Shown here in pieces: positions 36,999 to 49,309 of a DNA stretch of 64,000 nucleotides. How positions within the stretch are numbered: the stretch's first letter is position 1; each line of letters opens with the position of its first letter. The notes below the pieces were generated by a model, which saw only the letters and a list, made by a program, of their open reading frames with translations, was not told the origin of the DNA and did not search any database. The position numbers and the translations under genes were made by a program. Source of the DNA: Epiperipatus broadwayi (taxonomy: Eukaryota > Onychophora > Udeonychophora > Euonychophora > Peripatidae); the NCBI GenBank assembly GCA_028023455.1, contig JAQFVV010006428.1, forward strand, positions 603,501 to 667,500. Direction: 5' to 3'.

Positions 36999-38573
36999 TG
37001 TAACAGGAACTAAAGTTGGCAACAGGATTTGTAATTAAAAGTTCAGGAATTTAAAAGAAAAAGAGAGATAAGTAAAAGTCAAGATCGCTAAGTGGTTTTC
37101 CTTTTGTTTAACATTTTTATAAGAAAATCTATTTTTGAAACAAAGGAATACCAGCGATCAGGAAGGAGGCAACTGGGATTGACTAATTAATTTGAAAAAA
37201 CAGACAGTTGGGCTCTGCTAGTCTTACATGCAAGATATTCTAAATTTGAGTTGAAGAAAATTTATTAGCTGAAAAGAAGAAAGTTGGAGAAGCAAATTGT
37301 GAGAGCTAAACTACATATATGAGTAACCTCATGGATCACATGGGGTAGAATTACCATCATGCTTGGTCGGTGTTCGGACTCCAGCCATTTTAATATGGCA
37401 AATTAATATATTCTACTATCAACATCTCCAACTGCCCTACATAACTGAAGCTGTTTGAATCCAGTGTAGATCATATGCCATTCTGGAATTAAGCCAAAAG
37501 AATAAAGAACAGAAGATTGAATACGCCACTTTAGAGGGACCAAAGGAATGAAATGTTAAGTGGATGTGATGGATGCCATATTTGCCTAGGTAGGACTCAC
37601 AGAATCCTTTTTTGTGAGTGCACTCGGAAACACATAAGCCAGTTATTCAAATTATACTATACCGGTAAATATACACTTATTATGCCATTTTCAAATTTTA
37701 AAATTAATCCAACCTAATTGCAAGAATATTTCATATTATACCTGTATTATTAAATATTTCTTTTTTTATTGTCTTCTCCTGAATAATATTTCATTAAAAT
37801 ATTTATTATATGTATATTTGTGCCATTTATTGATTGTGTTTTTTAAATAAGTAATAGTAAATCTGTAGCTAAATTATTGATTTAGTGCAATACACGTTAT
37901 AGAATTTATGAGTTCCAAAATCTTATACACGTGCATGCTGGTATGAACTTAGCGATAATTTATAGAGAGACAGATTAGATAGCAAAGTATATGAGGATTG
38001 TAAAATATTTAGTTAAAACTTTAATGGGATAATAGAAATAGAAAGATATAGAACGAATTGATTTGAAATAGCATTCCGTTCCTTTCTTTTCCAGCGCATG
38101 GCGCTACCACACCCTTAGCATTAAGACGGGCAACTAATTAAAAGGCTAAATCAAATAAATATTTAATGGACCCTACGATACTTGTTGAATAACGAGTTTG
38201 GAGCTTGGCAATGAACAAAAAAAAATACATTCATTGTCCATAAACATAGAGGTCTAGTTAAAGTTAAGTTAAAGCTGGGAGGGTTCGATTTCATTACCTG
38301 ATGTGTATGTGTTTTGCTGTCAGTTACTTCACTTACCCCTTTGAATGACCCATAGTTCGGGAAAACTTCATGTAAGGGGTGAATGACTCGATTTGTTTTC
38401 GGGAAAACTTTGTATGGTAAGGGCCGTTAGTTATATATATGTGTCACTGTAAAAATTCACCCTCGGAAAGAATAACTGTAGAAAATTTGGTTTGATAAAA
38501 GTAAAGGTTAGAATTCAGCTAAATTATAATTTTAAAACGTAAACAGTACTCAGAATAAAGGTAACTTGTTTCA
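36999..38573 (+). repeat. Left LTR of gag-only element (1575 bp, internally deleted)
   Basis: It begins TGTAACAGGAACT, then jumps to AAAGTTGG, which in the right LTR comes 467 bp later (40508). From there both copies run in parallel to GGTAACTTGTTTCA. Flanking ATAT is consistent with, but does not prove, a target duplication. Confidence 0.82.
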
Positions 38574-40027
38574 ATGGATGCTCGACGATGGGGCTTCTGA
38601 AGAATGAAGATCGATAGAGTGAATGCAGCTGAACGATATAGAGGGCGCATAAATCAAAGGGAGAAAATTTTTAAAAAAGAAAAAAGAAAGAAAGAGAGGA
38701 AATATAGTTATTTTTTAAGTGTAAAAATGATTGCTGTTTAGATAAATATTTTTTTTCTGGGAAGAGAAAAATAATAATGGAATTTAATGGTAAATAGACA
38801 AATAGGGCGAAAACACAAAGGGGGAAATAAATACAACATGGAGAAATGGTTGGGGGCTGGGACATTGAACCCGGCATGTATTGTTAATCGCATTAAACAA
38901 AAATAATATAAAATTAAAATTGGATGAAAACTAGGTCACAGAGCAACATGGATTCAGAAACGTCAGACAAGGGAAAGGAAATGGACATGTTTAAACAGAT
39001 CATGGTAATGTTACAAGAAATGGAAGGTTACGAATGGAAATAAGGGAGGTAAAGGTAGAAATGAACGAAAGGTTATCAGAGATGCAGATAGAAAATGAAA
39101 AGAGTTTGGCAAAATTGGAGAAAAAGTTGCGTGAAGAAATAGGAAGCACTAAGGCAGAGGTGGGGGAGAGTGAAAAGCAAGCGACAGATAAATTAGAAGT
39201 AGAGGAAAATACAGAGGAAAATAAAATTAAGACGGGTTGAGTCATAATAGGAGAGAAGATAAGGGAAGAGCAGCAAATCATGGAGAAAGGGATAGGTAGC
39301 CAGACAATTGTTAACCAATTTCTTAAAATCCATTTATTCTCGGGTCCAATGGAAGAGGCGCCAGTAGAGCACCTCAAGAACCTACAGAGGTACTTTAACG
39401 TAAATGAAATGTCGGAAGGAAACAAGGCAATAATAGCATGTAGCAACTTGGCGGGGAGTGCGTTGTCATGGTGGGAGTCTCTATTTTGCCAACCTCGAAT
39501 TTTTAAAGAGTATATGGAAGCTGTGTGTGAAATGTTGTGGTTAGAAGAGCGGCAAGAGATTGTTAGATACTGTATAATGCAGGAAAAATATAGAGTAAAT
39601 GGGCAAGAGAACTACACACAATTTTTCCAGCAACAAGTGGTAAATTGCGAACCTTGGATGAATACAATATGATGGAGTGACATATTATTAGAATCATCAG
39701 GAACAATTTGCCAACAAGGATCGAACAGATGCTGATAGGGAATGGGAGGTCATCGATTAAAGAGGTGTCTGAGATGTTAGGCGCTATAGATATGAGTGAA
39801 AGTGAACAGGATAAAGCTATAGATTGAGGCAAATGGAGAAATGATGATCAAGAAAAGGATTCAAACCGCCAAAAACCATAGCAAATAATAAAATGAAGTT
39901 TATGGGGAACAGAAGAGAAGAGAAAAGACATGTACATATAGGAAAGGGTTAGAGTCAGAGTTCTTTTTCTTTGGTAGCCTTCAAAATGAAATAAACCTCG
40001 TTTTGAAGTCTTTCCAACAGGGGGCAT
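38574..40027 (+). mobile_element. Interior of gag-only LTR retrotransposon
   Basis: Only 1.45 kb separates the LTRs. It holds a possible primer-binding start (TGGATGCTCGACGATGGGG) right after the left LTR, gag fragments, and a G-rich polypurine-like tract (AGGGGGCAT) right before the right LTR. Protease, reverse transcriptase and integrase are absent, so it would rely on proteins from another element. Confidence 0.75.
39034..39826 (+). pseudogene. Ty3-type gag, broken, gag-only element
   Basis: The first piece (39034-39240) is a charged coiled coil (KVEMNERLSEMQIENEKSL). The second (39280-39672) has the capsid pattern FSGPMEEAPVEHLKNLQRYF, then KAIIACSNLAGSALSWWESL, with the conserved paired Trp. 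In another frame, 39676-39826 continues with RIIRNNLPTRIEQMLIGNG and VSEMLGAID. The last block matches the gag end of the element at 18990-19100 in this window. At least one stop and one frameshift break it. Confidence 0.82.
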
Positions 40028-42074
40028 TGTAACAGGAACTGGGTTCAAACCCTGTTACAAAAAGGAATGAGAATGTAGTTGTATATAATTTTTATTTATT
40101 TATTAATATTAGATCATTATTTATACAAGTCGCACATACCAAGCACACGTGTATTAGCTGGATCGAAGGGTGTGAGTATATATTATGAGTGGCATATGTA
40201 TATGTAGGTGGATATTATTGTTGAGAACAGGAATGTAGAAATTTAGAAGACTTTAAAGCAGGTAAAAGAAAAGTTTTTTCTTTTTGTGAGTATAAATTTC
40301 CTGAATGAATTGGCAAAATGGATCGCATTGTTCAATAGAAAGAAAGAAAAATAAAGAAAGCAAATTCCAACTGCTTGAATGGATATATATTTTTTGTGTG
40401 TGTGTTTGTTTTAATTAAATGGATTTTTCAGAAATAATTTTGATTAAGAAAAATGAACATGGAATGCCATTAGTTATTGAACTATTTTTCGATCCCTTTT
40501 GTTTGGTTAAAGTTGGAAACAGGATTTGTAATTAAAAGTTCAGGAATTTAAAAAAAAAAGAGAGATAAGTAAAAGTCAAGATCACTAAGTGGTTTTCCTT
40601 TTGTTTAACATTTTTATAAGAAAATCTATTTTTGAAACAAAGGAATACCAGCAATCAGGAGGGAGACAACTGGGATTGACTAATTAATTTGAAAAAATGG
40701 ACAGTTGAGCTCTGCTAGTCTTACGTGCAAGATATTCTAAATTTGAGTTGAAGAAAATTTATTAGCTGAAAAGAAGAAAGTTGGAGCAGCAAATTGTGAG
40801 AACTAAACTACATATATGAGTGACCTCATGGATCGCATGGGGTAGAATCACCATCATGCTTGGTCGGTGTTCAGACTCCAGCCATTTTAATATGCCATGT
40901 TAATATATTCTACTATCAATATCTCCAACTGCCCTACATAACTGAAGCTGTTTGAATCCAGTATAGATCATATGCCATTCCGGAATTAAGCTGAAAGAAT
41001 AAAGAACAGAAGATTGAATATGCCACTTTAGAGGGACCAAAAGAATGAAATGTTAAGTGGAAGCAATGGATGCCATATTTGCCTAGGTAGGACTCATGGA
41101 ATCTTTTTTTTTTGTGAGTGCACTCGGAAACACATAAGCCAGTTATTCAAATTATACTATACTGGTAAATATACACTTATTATGCCATTTTCGAATTTTA
41201 AAATTAATCCAACCTAATTGCAAGAATATTTCATATTATACCTGTATTATTAAATATTTCTTTTTTTATTGTCTTCTCCTGAATAATATTTCATTAAAAT
41301 ATTTATTATATGTATATGTGTGCCATTTATTGATTGTGTTTTTTAAATAAGTAATAGTAGATTTGTAGCTAAATTATTGATTTAGTGTGATACACGTTAT
41401 AGAATTTATGAGTTCCAAAATCTTATACACATGCATGCTGGTGCGAACTTAGCAATAATTTATAGCGAGACAGATTAGATAGCAAAGTATATGAGGATTG
41501 TAAAAGATTTAGTTAAAAATTTAATGGGATAATAGAAATAGAAAGATATAGAACAAATTGATTTGAAATTGCATTCCCTTTCGTTTCTTCTCCGGCGCAC
41601 GGCGCTACCACACCCTGAGCATTAAGACGGGCAACTAATTAAAAGGCTAAATCAAATAAATATTTAATGGACCCTACGATACTTGTTCAATAACGAGTTT
41701 GGCACTTGGCAATGAACCAAAAAAAATACATTCATTGTCCATAAGCGTAGAGGTCTAGTTAAAGTTAAGTTAAAGCTGGGAGGGTTCGATTTCATTACCT
41801 GATGTGTATGTGTTCTGCTGTTGGTTGCTTCACTTACTCCTTTGCATGACCCATAGTTCAGGAAAACTTCGTGTAAAGGGTGAATGACTCGATTTGTTTT
41901 CGGGAAAACTTCGTATGGTAAGGGCTGTTAGTTATATATATGCGTCACTGTAAAAATTCACCCTCGGAAAAAATAACTGTAGAAAATTTGGTTTGATAAA
42001 AGTAAAGGTTTGAATTCAGTTAAATTATAATTTTAAAACATAAACAGTACTCAGAATAGAGGTAACTTGTTTCA
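40028..42074 (+). repeat. Right LTR of gag-only element (2047 bp)
   Basis: Starts TGTAACAGGAACTGGGTTCA directly after the G-rich tract and ends GTAACTTGTTTCA. The first ~32 bases form an inverted pair (TGTAACAGG and CCTGTTACA). SINE family B sequence resumes at 42075. Confidence 0.85.
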
Positions 42075-42260
42075 ATATATATATTAAGATAGGCAAACCT
42101 TATACTTTAATAGACAGGCTTCAATCTACTCCACACTCCAAATCTTCAACCATCCATCCAATTGAAAATCTGATGATAGAATGCTCAAAGGCCACCCTGA
42201 GGCCGAGATTATATGTCTATATATTGCATATATAGACACAGGTATATAATAAGCCTGTGT
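42075..42260 (-). mobile_element. SINE family B, right half of the split copy
   Basis: TATTAAGATAGGCAAACCTTATACTTTAATAGACAGGCTTCAATC continues the repeat that stops at 35303, as judged against the unbroken copy at 61785-62060. (Only part of the block is quoted as key positions: ATTAAGATAG at 42084, CAGGCTTCAAT at 42115.). Confidence 0.75.
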
Positions 42261-43718
42261 ATTTCAGTTGAAACCTAACTAATTATAAATGGGATACTTC
42301 TAAAATTCATATCTGATGAATGGCAAACTGGCAATTCTTAATATTAGGCAATGGCATATAATAGGGATTTTAATGCATTAACAACGTTTATATTATGATC
42401 TGCTAATAAGATTATATAATCTCCTATCTTTCTTTATTCAAGTTGCTAGACTGACAATATTACTCTGAGAATTTATATTATTATAGTTCTATATTTAAAT
42501 TCATTAATGTCATATTATAGGATTTTCCCTAACACTACTGAAAACATCAGCATTTGAATACTTAGCTATAAATAACAAATAATAAATAGATGACTTGAAT
42601 ATGTGAGATCACCTCGAATAGATAAGGCATTAGACAATGATATAACAATATAAAATAACACTTGACAAGATATTATTGTTTGCTTAATGTTAAACAAAGT
42701 TTACATTTCTAATTACTACTTTTTCAGGAATGCTTTCATTGTTACCCATATCAAACTGTTAAGACTTAAGAGTATGAAATCTAGTGAAATATACAATATT
42801 TTTAGAAGTATATGGGATTGAGCTAAGGCAAATAAATGAACAAACAACCTAAACCATGGTCATTCCATGACTACAAATGATCTGAAATCCCAGTGCTGTT
42901 ATTGGGTACACTGTTAGGAATATGGGGGGGAGGGGAGGGCAGCCAATCCCTTGTTTAAGAGAGTATACAAAATACATTACAATAGCATAGCCTTAATACA
43001 CTCAAAATTCTATGGGTATCATATACAATTCACCCACAATGATAATTTATGCTCTCATGCATGATAAGGAAACAAGTGCATGTGATATAATATAACATGG
43101 ATATATGAATAAATTATAAACAGAGCAACACATGTAATCATAATCATTTAACATGACAACAACCAAATCTCGTATCAAATAACACCTATCATATACATGT
43201 AAACATTAAAAAAACATAATATATTATTTATTAATACATGAAAATTCCAATTAACAATTTGAAGGTGATCTCCAGCCATCATAATCATTAAAGGTACTTA
43301 ATTATATATCATAATATACAACACAATATTTAATGTGCCTAAATTCATTAAAATTGGATGTTACCTTTTTATAAACATTCAACAATCGCAGCTTTACCAA
43401 AGAAAAAATATTAAGATGAAATCATAACAATAGACCAAAGTTTAACAATTCACTGTGACAAATTTTACCTTTTTACTCATGATCACCTTTAAAATATAAA
43501 CATTTTTTACATTTAATAGTATTACCTATGTCTTTTGTTTCATGAATAATCTTATGGACACATTAAACCGGTTGCCAAATCTATTACACTAATATACATA
43601 AAATTACACCATATATTCTAATATAATAATAATATGTCATTACACAATGTTTCTTTGCCTTCCTTCTGTGAAAGAAAAAATATAAACAATTTAACCTCTG
43701 CAGAATTCTCTAACTTAC
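42261..43718. other. No gene seen
   Basis: AT-rich intronic sequence with a short G-run near 42925. No shared repeat or motif-bearing frame. Confidence 0.4.
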
Positions 43719-44404
43719 ATAATGTTCTTTAATAATAATTAGCATTAAGCTAATGCACATGCGCTTTGTAGATCTTAACAATAAATGAATGCTCTCATTT
43801 CTCAAATCCAAAATAAAGTCTTTGTGAAAGAATAGAATGAATCCATCTATCCTTTCAACCCAATCATTTAAGTATGGGCAAATCTTAAGTATTTGGAAAT
43901 GATAGTGTAAATATATTAACAATCACTTTAAATTACTTTTACTATGTCTGAATGAATGACGCTAGTGAAATTTACTAGAATTTACGATACATCATTCTTA
44001 AATGAAATTAAACATATGTAAATAAGATATTATTTTTATATAGCGTGATGTTTTATTTACATATGTTTAATTTCATTTAAGAATAATGTATCGCAAATTC
44101 TAGTAAATTTCACTAGCGTCATTAATTCAGACATAGTAAACGTAATTTAAAGTGATTGTTAATATCTTTACACTCTCATTTCCAAATACTTAAGATTTGC
44201 CCATACTTAAATGATTGGGTTGAAATGATAGATGGATTCATTCTATTCTTTCACAAAGACTTTATCTTGGATTGGGGAAAAAGATCATTCATTTATTGTT
44301 AAGATCTACAAAGCACATGTGCATTAGCTTAATGCTAATTATTATTACAATTTAAAACATCGCGCTATATAAAAATAATATCTTATTTATAATGTTCTTT
44401 AATA
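43719..44404. mobile_element. Fold-back MITE family C, nested, with 16-bp direct flanks
   Basis: Two long arms (about 43735-44020 and 44045-44375) are inverted copies of each other. The right unit (44021-44388) has matching ends AATAAGATATTATTTTTATA and, inverted, TATAAAAATAATATCTTATT. The whole structure is flanked by identical ATAATGTTCTTTAATA at 43719-43734 and 44389-44404. The minus frame at 43710-43922 is only a reading of the arm. Confidence 0.8.
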
Positions 44405-46840
44405 TTTTACTATATTAACATTACTTTATCATATCATCTCTTCTTTATCAATATAGCAAATAACTCTTTTCTTCCTTTGCATACAATAAATAAGTAATAT
44501 GAGAGCATCAGCCTTTGCTCTCAAACTTTCAAAATGCAATAATCATATGTTTAACTTCTACATGATACCATTATGATTTTTACTATCTTTATAGATATTT
44601 GTAAAGATTCCTTCCAATACACATTTACTGGCATCATACATCATGGATATATTTCATAGTATTCTTTAATCTAATTAGTAATTCTGATGGCTTGATGAAT
44701 GACTTGATCATTAAAGGATTGCAATTTCTTCTCTTAACATTTTTAATATTTTGAAATACAAGATTAAGACACTGAAAATGATCATTGATTCTGGTTATTA
44801 TGCATAACATTTATTTTACTTCATGGCATGATTTAACTATTCAATAAATAGTATATTACACATTTGATGTTTATAATATTGTTAACACAGTTACTTATAA
44901 ATTGGAAATGGAGTTAAAATTTAATTTAATACAGATGAAATACTATTGTTTCATTTAATGAATGTGTTAATTCTACTTCTTAGGCAAAGTTTTATACTAT
45001 CATATCCAGTTTTGCTTCAATGTAAGTTTAAGATAATATATATAAAAATATATGTTGTGAAATTTAATAAAATACTTTAAGAACTTGTAGTATTTTTATT
45101 ATACTTATTCATAGTTATTAAATTAAACAGGTATAGACTATTTTTGTTCTTAAATTAAATTCAACCAGATAATTTTTGTCTTACTACTTTCCTTCTTACT
45201 TTGTAGCTTTTTTTAATGTAATGAAAATTATTAATGTTTAGATTAAATTTCAAATAGTATTTCACTTTAACAGGAACATGTCATAAGTGTCTCATAAATT
45301 TAGTTACAGATAAAAGAAAATGATATATAGTTCAATTTTTAAACTTATTTCACAAATGAAAGTCCAAAATTTTTCCTTTCTTTATCTTATCATTCCAAAT
45401 TTACTATAACCAAATTTATAATGCATTTTGTGACTATTATCAATAAAATATTTGTAAGATAAATAATGAAATTTTAAGCTTAAAAATTTCTGAATTAGTT
45501 TAAACTTGAATTTAATTTTGGGGAGCTTTACAGTGAACCATTTATCAATTGACCATCATGGTAAGTCTTCATGGGTATAGGTCAAATAGAATCTATTCCT
45601 TTGTTTAAAGGTTAAGAGTAATAAATAATTTGTATTTGTTTTCCAGTAGTAAAAGATGTCCTTTTCTTCTTCTTTAGGATGAGAAATAAATCAGCAGAAA
45701 GATAGATAGAGAGAGATAATTGGACTCCAAATAACAACCAATTACTAAAATGTATGCAGACCTATTTATTTACTTTCGGCCAAAGGGCTGACTGTAAAAA
45801 TAATAAGTCAATTAAATTATTGTATGTGAATACATTTACATAAAATTAAAAATTCTCCATCTGTAAATATAAATGGTAACTAATTAAACCATTCTCCATC
45901 TGTAAATATAAATGGTAACTAATTAAACCATTCAATAATATAGACTGATAATAAAATATGTTTAATAATTAATTATAATATTTAATTTAAAATAATTATA
46001 ATATTAAATTTGTTGACAACTATTGTTTAATAATAAAATACTAAATAATTCTATGGTTTTAATTTAATAATACTAATAAATTATTATATTATCATAATTG
46101 AAATTAATTTATCTGACAGATCGTATGTAAAAAGTCTCTCAAACAATCTGGCAGAGGGCTAACACATATGTTGAACAGCTCAACTCTTTATGATTTTAAA
46201 GATCTATTTATGAAATTTATCTATTTTTATTTTCTAATCTGACAATCATGAGACCACTGATATTTATCATAGATTTTAATAATTAAAATTATCATTAATC
46301 AAAATTTAAAATTATATCTAATTGACTGTTTAAATAGGGCTTATATCGAGCCCAACCATAAGGTTATAATATATATAAGGTGTGTGCACATTAAAAATAG
46401 AACAACTCACTATATATTCTAATTAATAAATTGAACTATTGTTCCCTTAAAACTGTGTATAAATATCACTATTGACAATAAATCAATAATAGAATGGACA
46501 TATTAATGTTTATAAGCCAGCCCTTTTAAATATTGGTGAAATGCTAGAGTGAAATTAATGTAATTAAATAGAAGTTATAAATAAACAAAATATATAATTA
46601 TTGTAGCTCGATGAATATATAATTAATGGAGTCAATGACTATCTCATTTAGTCCATGAATAAATAAATAATAAACAGTTACAATTTTTTAACCTTTTTGC
46701 CACAAGTGTGTAATTGCTTCATAGCCTGAAGTGAAATGTTGTTTCCACAAATAATTGCTTATCTATAAGATGTAAATGGAGATGAATCTGTGTTATAACT
46801 GATCCTATTTTAATCATAAGAAGTTATTAATTTCTTTCAA
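44405..46840. other. No gene seen; one 39-bp tandem duplication
   Basis: AT-rich intronic sequence. At 45852-45929 a 39-bp unit (ATTCTCCATCTGTAAATATA...TTAAACC) occurs twice, perfectly. Confidence 0.5.
45852..45929. repeat. Perfect 39-bp tandem duplication
   Basis: Two identical adjacent copies starting ATTCTCCATCTGTAAATATA; no mismatches seen. Confidence 0.95.
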
Positions 46841-46844
46841 ATTT

Positions 46845-47395
46845 TATACAGTATAAATGTGATATGTTGGACTATTTTCATCATCTATGAGTGAATATTG
46901 AATGTACAGAAAATTTTAAACTTTATTTGAACTTTTCAAATACAAACAACTTGTTAGTAATAACACACTGTTAGACAACACAGGTTAATAATTACACAAT
47001 GTTTCTAGTAATATTATTCTCCAACTCTTCTTCAGGTGTTGCTGGCCTGATATGCACAGTGACAGTATTCACATAGAAGTCGAACTCGCACCTTTAGATT
47101 CTTGACAGAATAGCTCAGTTGGTTAGAGTGTTTGCCTTAAATTCGATATTCAAGAATCTAAAGGTGCAAGTTCAACTTCTATGCAAATACTGTCACTGTG
47201 TATATCAGGACAGCAACACTTGAAGAAGAGTGGAGAATAATATTACTAGAAACATTGTGTAATTACTAACCTGTGTTGTCTAATTGTGTTATTACTAACA
47301 AGTTGTTTATGTTTGAAAAGATTAAATAAGGTTTAAACTTTCTGTACATCATCATAGATGATGGATATAGTTCAACATATCACATCTAATATTAT
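46845..47395. mobile_element. Fold-back element with tRNA-like apex
   Basis: The left arm (GTGATATGTTGGAC... through TCAGGTGTTGC at 47033) is repeated inverted on the right (AGCAACACTTGA at 47213 through CAACATATCACA at 47375-47386). The stem is about 200 bases or more per arm. The apex between the arms holds a tRNA-like sequence (47104-47184). It ends about 115 bases before exon b. Confidence 0.82.
47104..47184 (+). ncRNA. tRNA-like sequence (pol III A and B boxes)
   Basis: TAGCTCAGTTGGTTAGAG at 47111-47128 is a near-perfect tRNA D-arm/A box. GCAAGTTCAACTT at 47166-47178 is a diverged B box at normal spacing. The flanks AGATTCTTGACAG and TCAAGAATCT pair across part of it. The acceptor stem and anticodon arm are not intact, so it is a pseudo-tRNA or SINE head, not a working tRNA. 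Confidence 0.7.
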
Positions 47396-47511
47396 ACCAT
47401 GATCACAAACTTTCAGGAAAATATTTTACAGGGTATATTTTAAAAAATATTAGTATGTTAAAATTCTTTCATTGTATAACATATATACTCAAAGTTATAT
47501 ATATATTTTAG

Positions 47512-47672
47512 CAAAAGACTGCTATATTTTAGCTCAAGAACTTTACGATTCTAATAGGTTCAGAAGAGCCATTCCTTGGTTAAAAGAATCTTTGAAAAGA
47601 CTGAAAAATGAAAAAGCTCGAACTATTTCAAAAGAATATATATTAATAACTTTAGCCAATTGTGCCTATTTA
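47512..47672 (+). CDS. P4HA-like gene, exon b: peptide-substrate-binding TPR
   Basis: This exon encodes 53 complete codons plus a split first codon. It begins A-KDCYILAQELYDS, the counterpart of the AEDCFELG start of the P4HA peptide-substrate-binding domain. It continues with a two-helix TPR pattern that keeps the family spacing: a tryptophan (IPWLKESL), then RTISKEYILITLANCAYL. The register against known P4HA proteins looks gap-free over the whole exon. In the family this domain binds the proline-rich substrate chain through aromatic residues, and the Tyr and Trp positions are partly kept. The acceptor is TATATATTTTAG|CA and the donor is TTA|GTAAGT, in phase 0. The preceding coding exon found is 46 kb away (1388-1546) and the phases fit exactly. 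This is the strongest gene evidence in the window. Confidence 0.9.
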
Positions 47673-48067
47673 GTAAGTAAATATATTTGTATTATATAAA
47701 TGAATACTAGTTTTCATATGTGCCAAATTTTCTATATATACTCCAACTGTAATTATCAATAGTTTGTTGCTCCTTATCAAGATTTTCTCCTTATCTATAG
47801 TTGAAATATTCTCTTTCAATCATATAATTAAATAAAGTTTCTATTTGTAAAATAATAAAACTAAAAGAATATCATTTAATAACAATTTACATGGTATTAA
47901 TCGTTTTACGTTCAGATTTTATATACATTTTAATTGATACTTTTTCAGGTATTTTAATTATATAGATATCAAATCATCACAAACGTTAAGAAATTTTCTA
48001 AATGTTTGAAATGATTTGATATTTATTTCAAATAGCGATATGCACTGGAAATATATATATATAATAT

Positions 48068-48276
48068 AATCATAACATTAAGTATGAGTAATTGAAACGG
48101 AAGTAACTGTACTTTCCACTGAGTTCTGTAAACGTCATAAACTACGAAAAGATAGAATAATACCAATTTATCTAGAGTTGTAATATAGATTGGTATCATT
48201 CTATTTTTTATAGTTATTGACTTTTACATTACTCAGTGGGCGGTACAATTATTTCCATTTTATAATTCAGGTTATA
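48068..48276. mobile_element. Small palindromic MITE
   Basis: The halves TAATCATAACATTAAG...AACTGTACTTTCCACTGAGT and ACTCAGTGGGCGGTACAATT...TATAATTCAGGTTATA are inverted copies. The inner parts GAATAATACCAAT and ATTGGTATCATTC also pair. No target duplication was assigned. Confidence 0.62.
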
Positions 48277-49309
48277 TATAATGGAATAGGAAGATTATAG
48301 AAGATTCTTGTGAATTATATTAAGTAAACTCTCAAAAGATAGTTGACATCATCTGTCCTATAGCATTTGGTGTTATTTATGCTTAGTTTATTTTGTTTTA
48401 AATATCTGAATCTCAAGATGTGACACTTGCTGACAATTCATTATCGTAGATCATACTCGAAATAATAGCGATAATTGTTAAAACAAAGCTCTTTCCAGAA
48501 GTGAAAGTGTTATCTGGAAATTAGTCTCACGGTTCACATCTGTAAAAATGATCATTTATATTTGAAATATTTTTATTGATTACACTGTAAAGAAAAAAAT
48601 CTTAAACATTAAATAATAATTATTTATTATAGTATAAAGTCAAAATCATTGTGATATATAAATAATTTACTTATATAATTATTGTAGGTGATCTTATTAC
48701 AGGACTCCCCCCCCCCAAAAAAAAAAGGATATAGCTTTTTTTCTTTTGTTATAAATATTTTTATATATTGTCATATATATAAACAGAAGTGACTTAAAAC
48801 AAAAATGTTAGTAATCCTTATATGTCTTGCAAAAAGAATTAGATGGTCTAGTGAACTTAGGCATGATTTTGTTTTTATTTATGGGAGAATAGAGCATGTA
48901 CTTTGTGAAATGATGGATTAAAACAAAAATGACTTAAAGTAAATCAGGATTGTAATCTTTAATATTAGGTAGCAAATTTACATGTATACTATTAATTAGG
49001 CATGTAGAAGATGGTTGAAGGATTCAAATAGCAGTTTAGACATTAATATATATGCAAAAAAGGCAATATAAAAAGATGTCTAAGGGTATTATTTATTGTA
49101 TATGGAATAAATTGTATCTATGTTGCAAATTTATGTTTATAATAATGAATATATTAATAGATATATGGAGTAGATTTATTTTAGTTACAAAATCCAAATA
49201 TTTTAAATAAATTTAGGTACCAACACTTGAAATTTTGTTCAATTTGTCAATTATTAAATGTTAGAATTTATTGCAATATGTATTTAGACATATAAATAAT
49301 CAGTTCTCA
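48277..49309. other. No gene seen
   Basis: Intronic AT-rich sequence. A CCCCCCCCC/AAAAAAAAAAA junction lies at 48707-48726. Confidence 0.4.

Noticed and set aside
39000-39446. 148-codon minus-strand frame
   Set aside because: Antisense to the gag coiled coil and capsid; no motif of its own.
43719-44404. CRISPR-like or other spaced repeats
   Set aside because: The repeats are two inverted arms, not short regular direct repeats with spacers; the DNA is eukaryotic.
47104-47184. A working tRNA gene
   Set aside because: The A box is good but the acceptor stem and anticodon arm do not pair properly and the B box is diverged.
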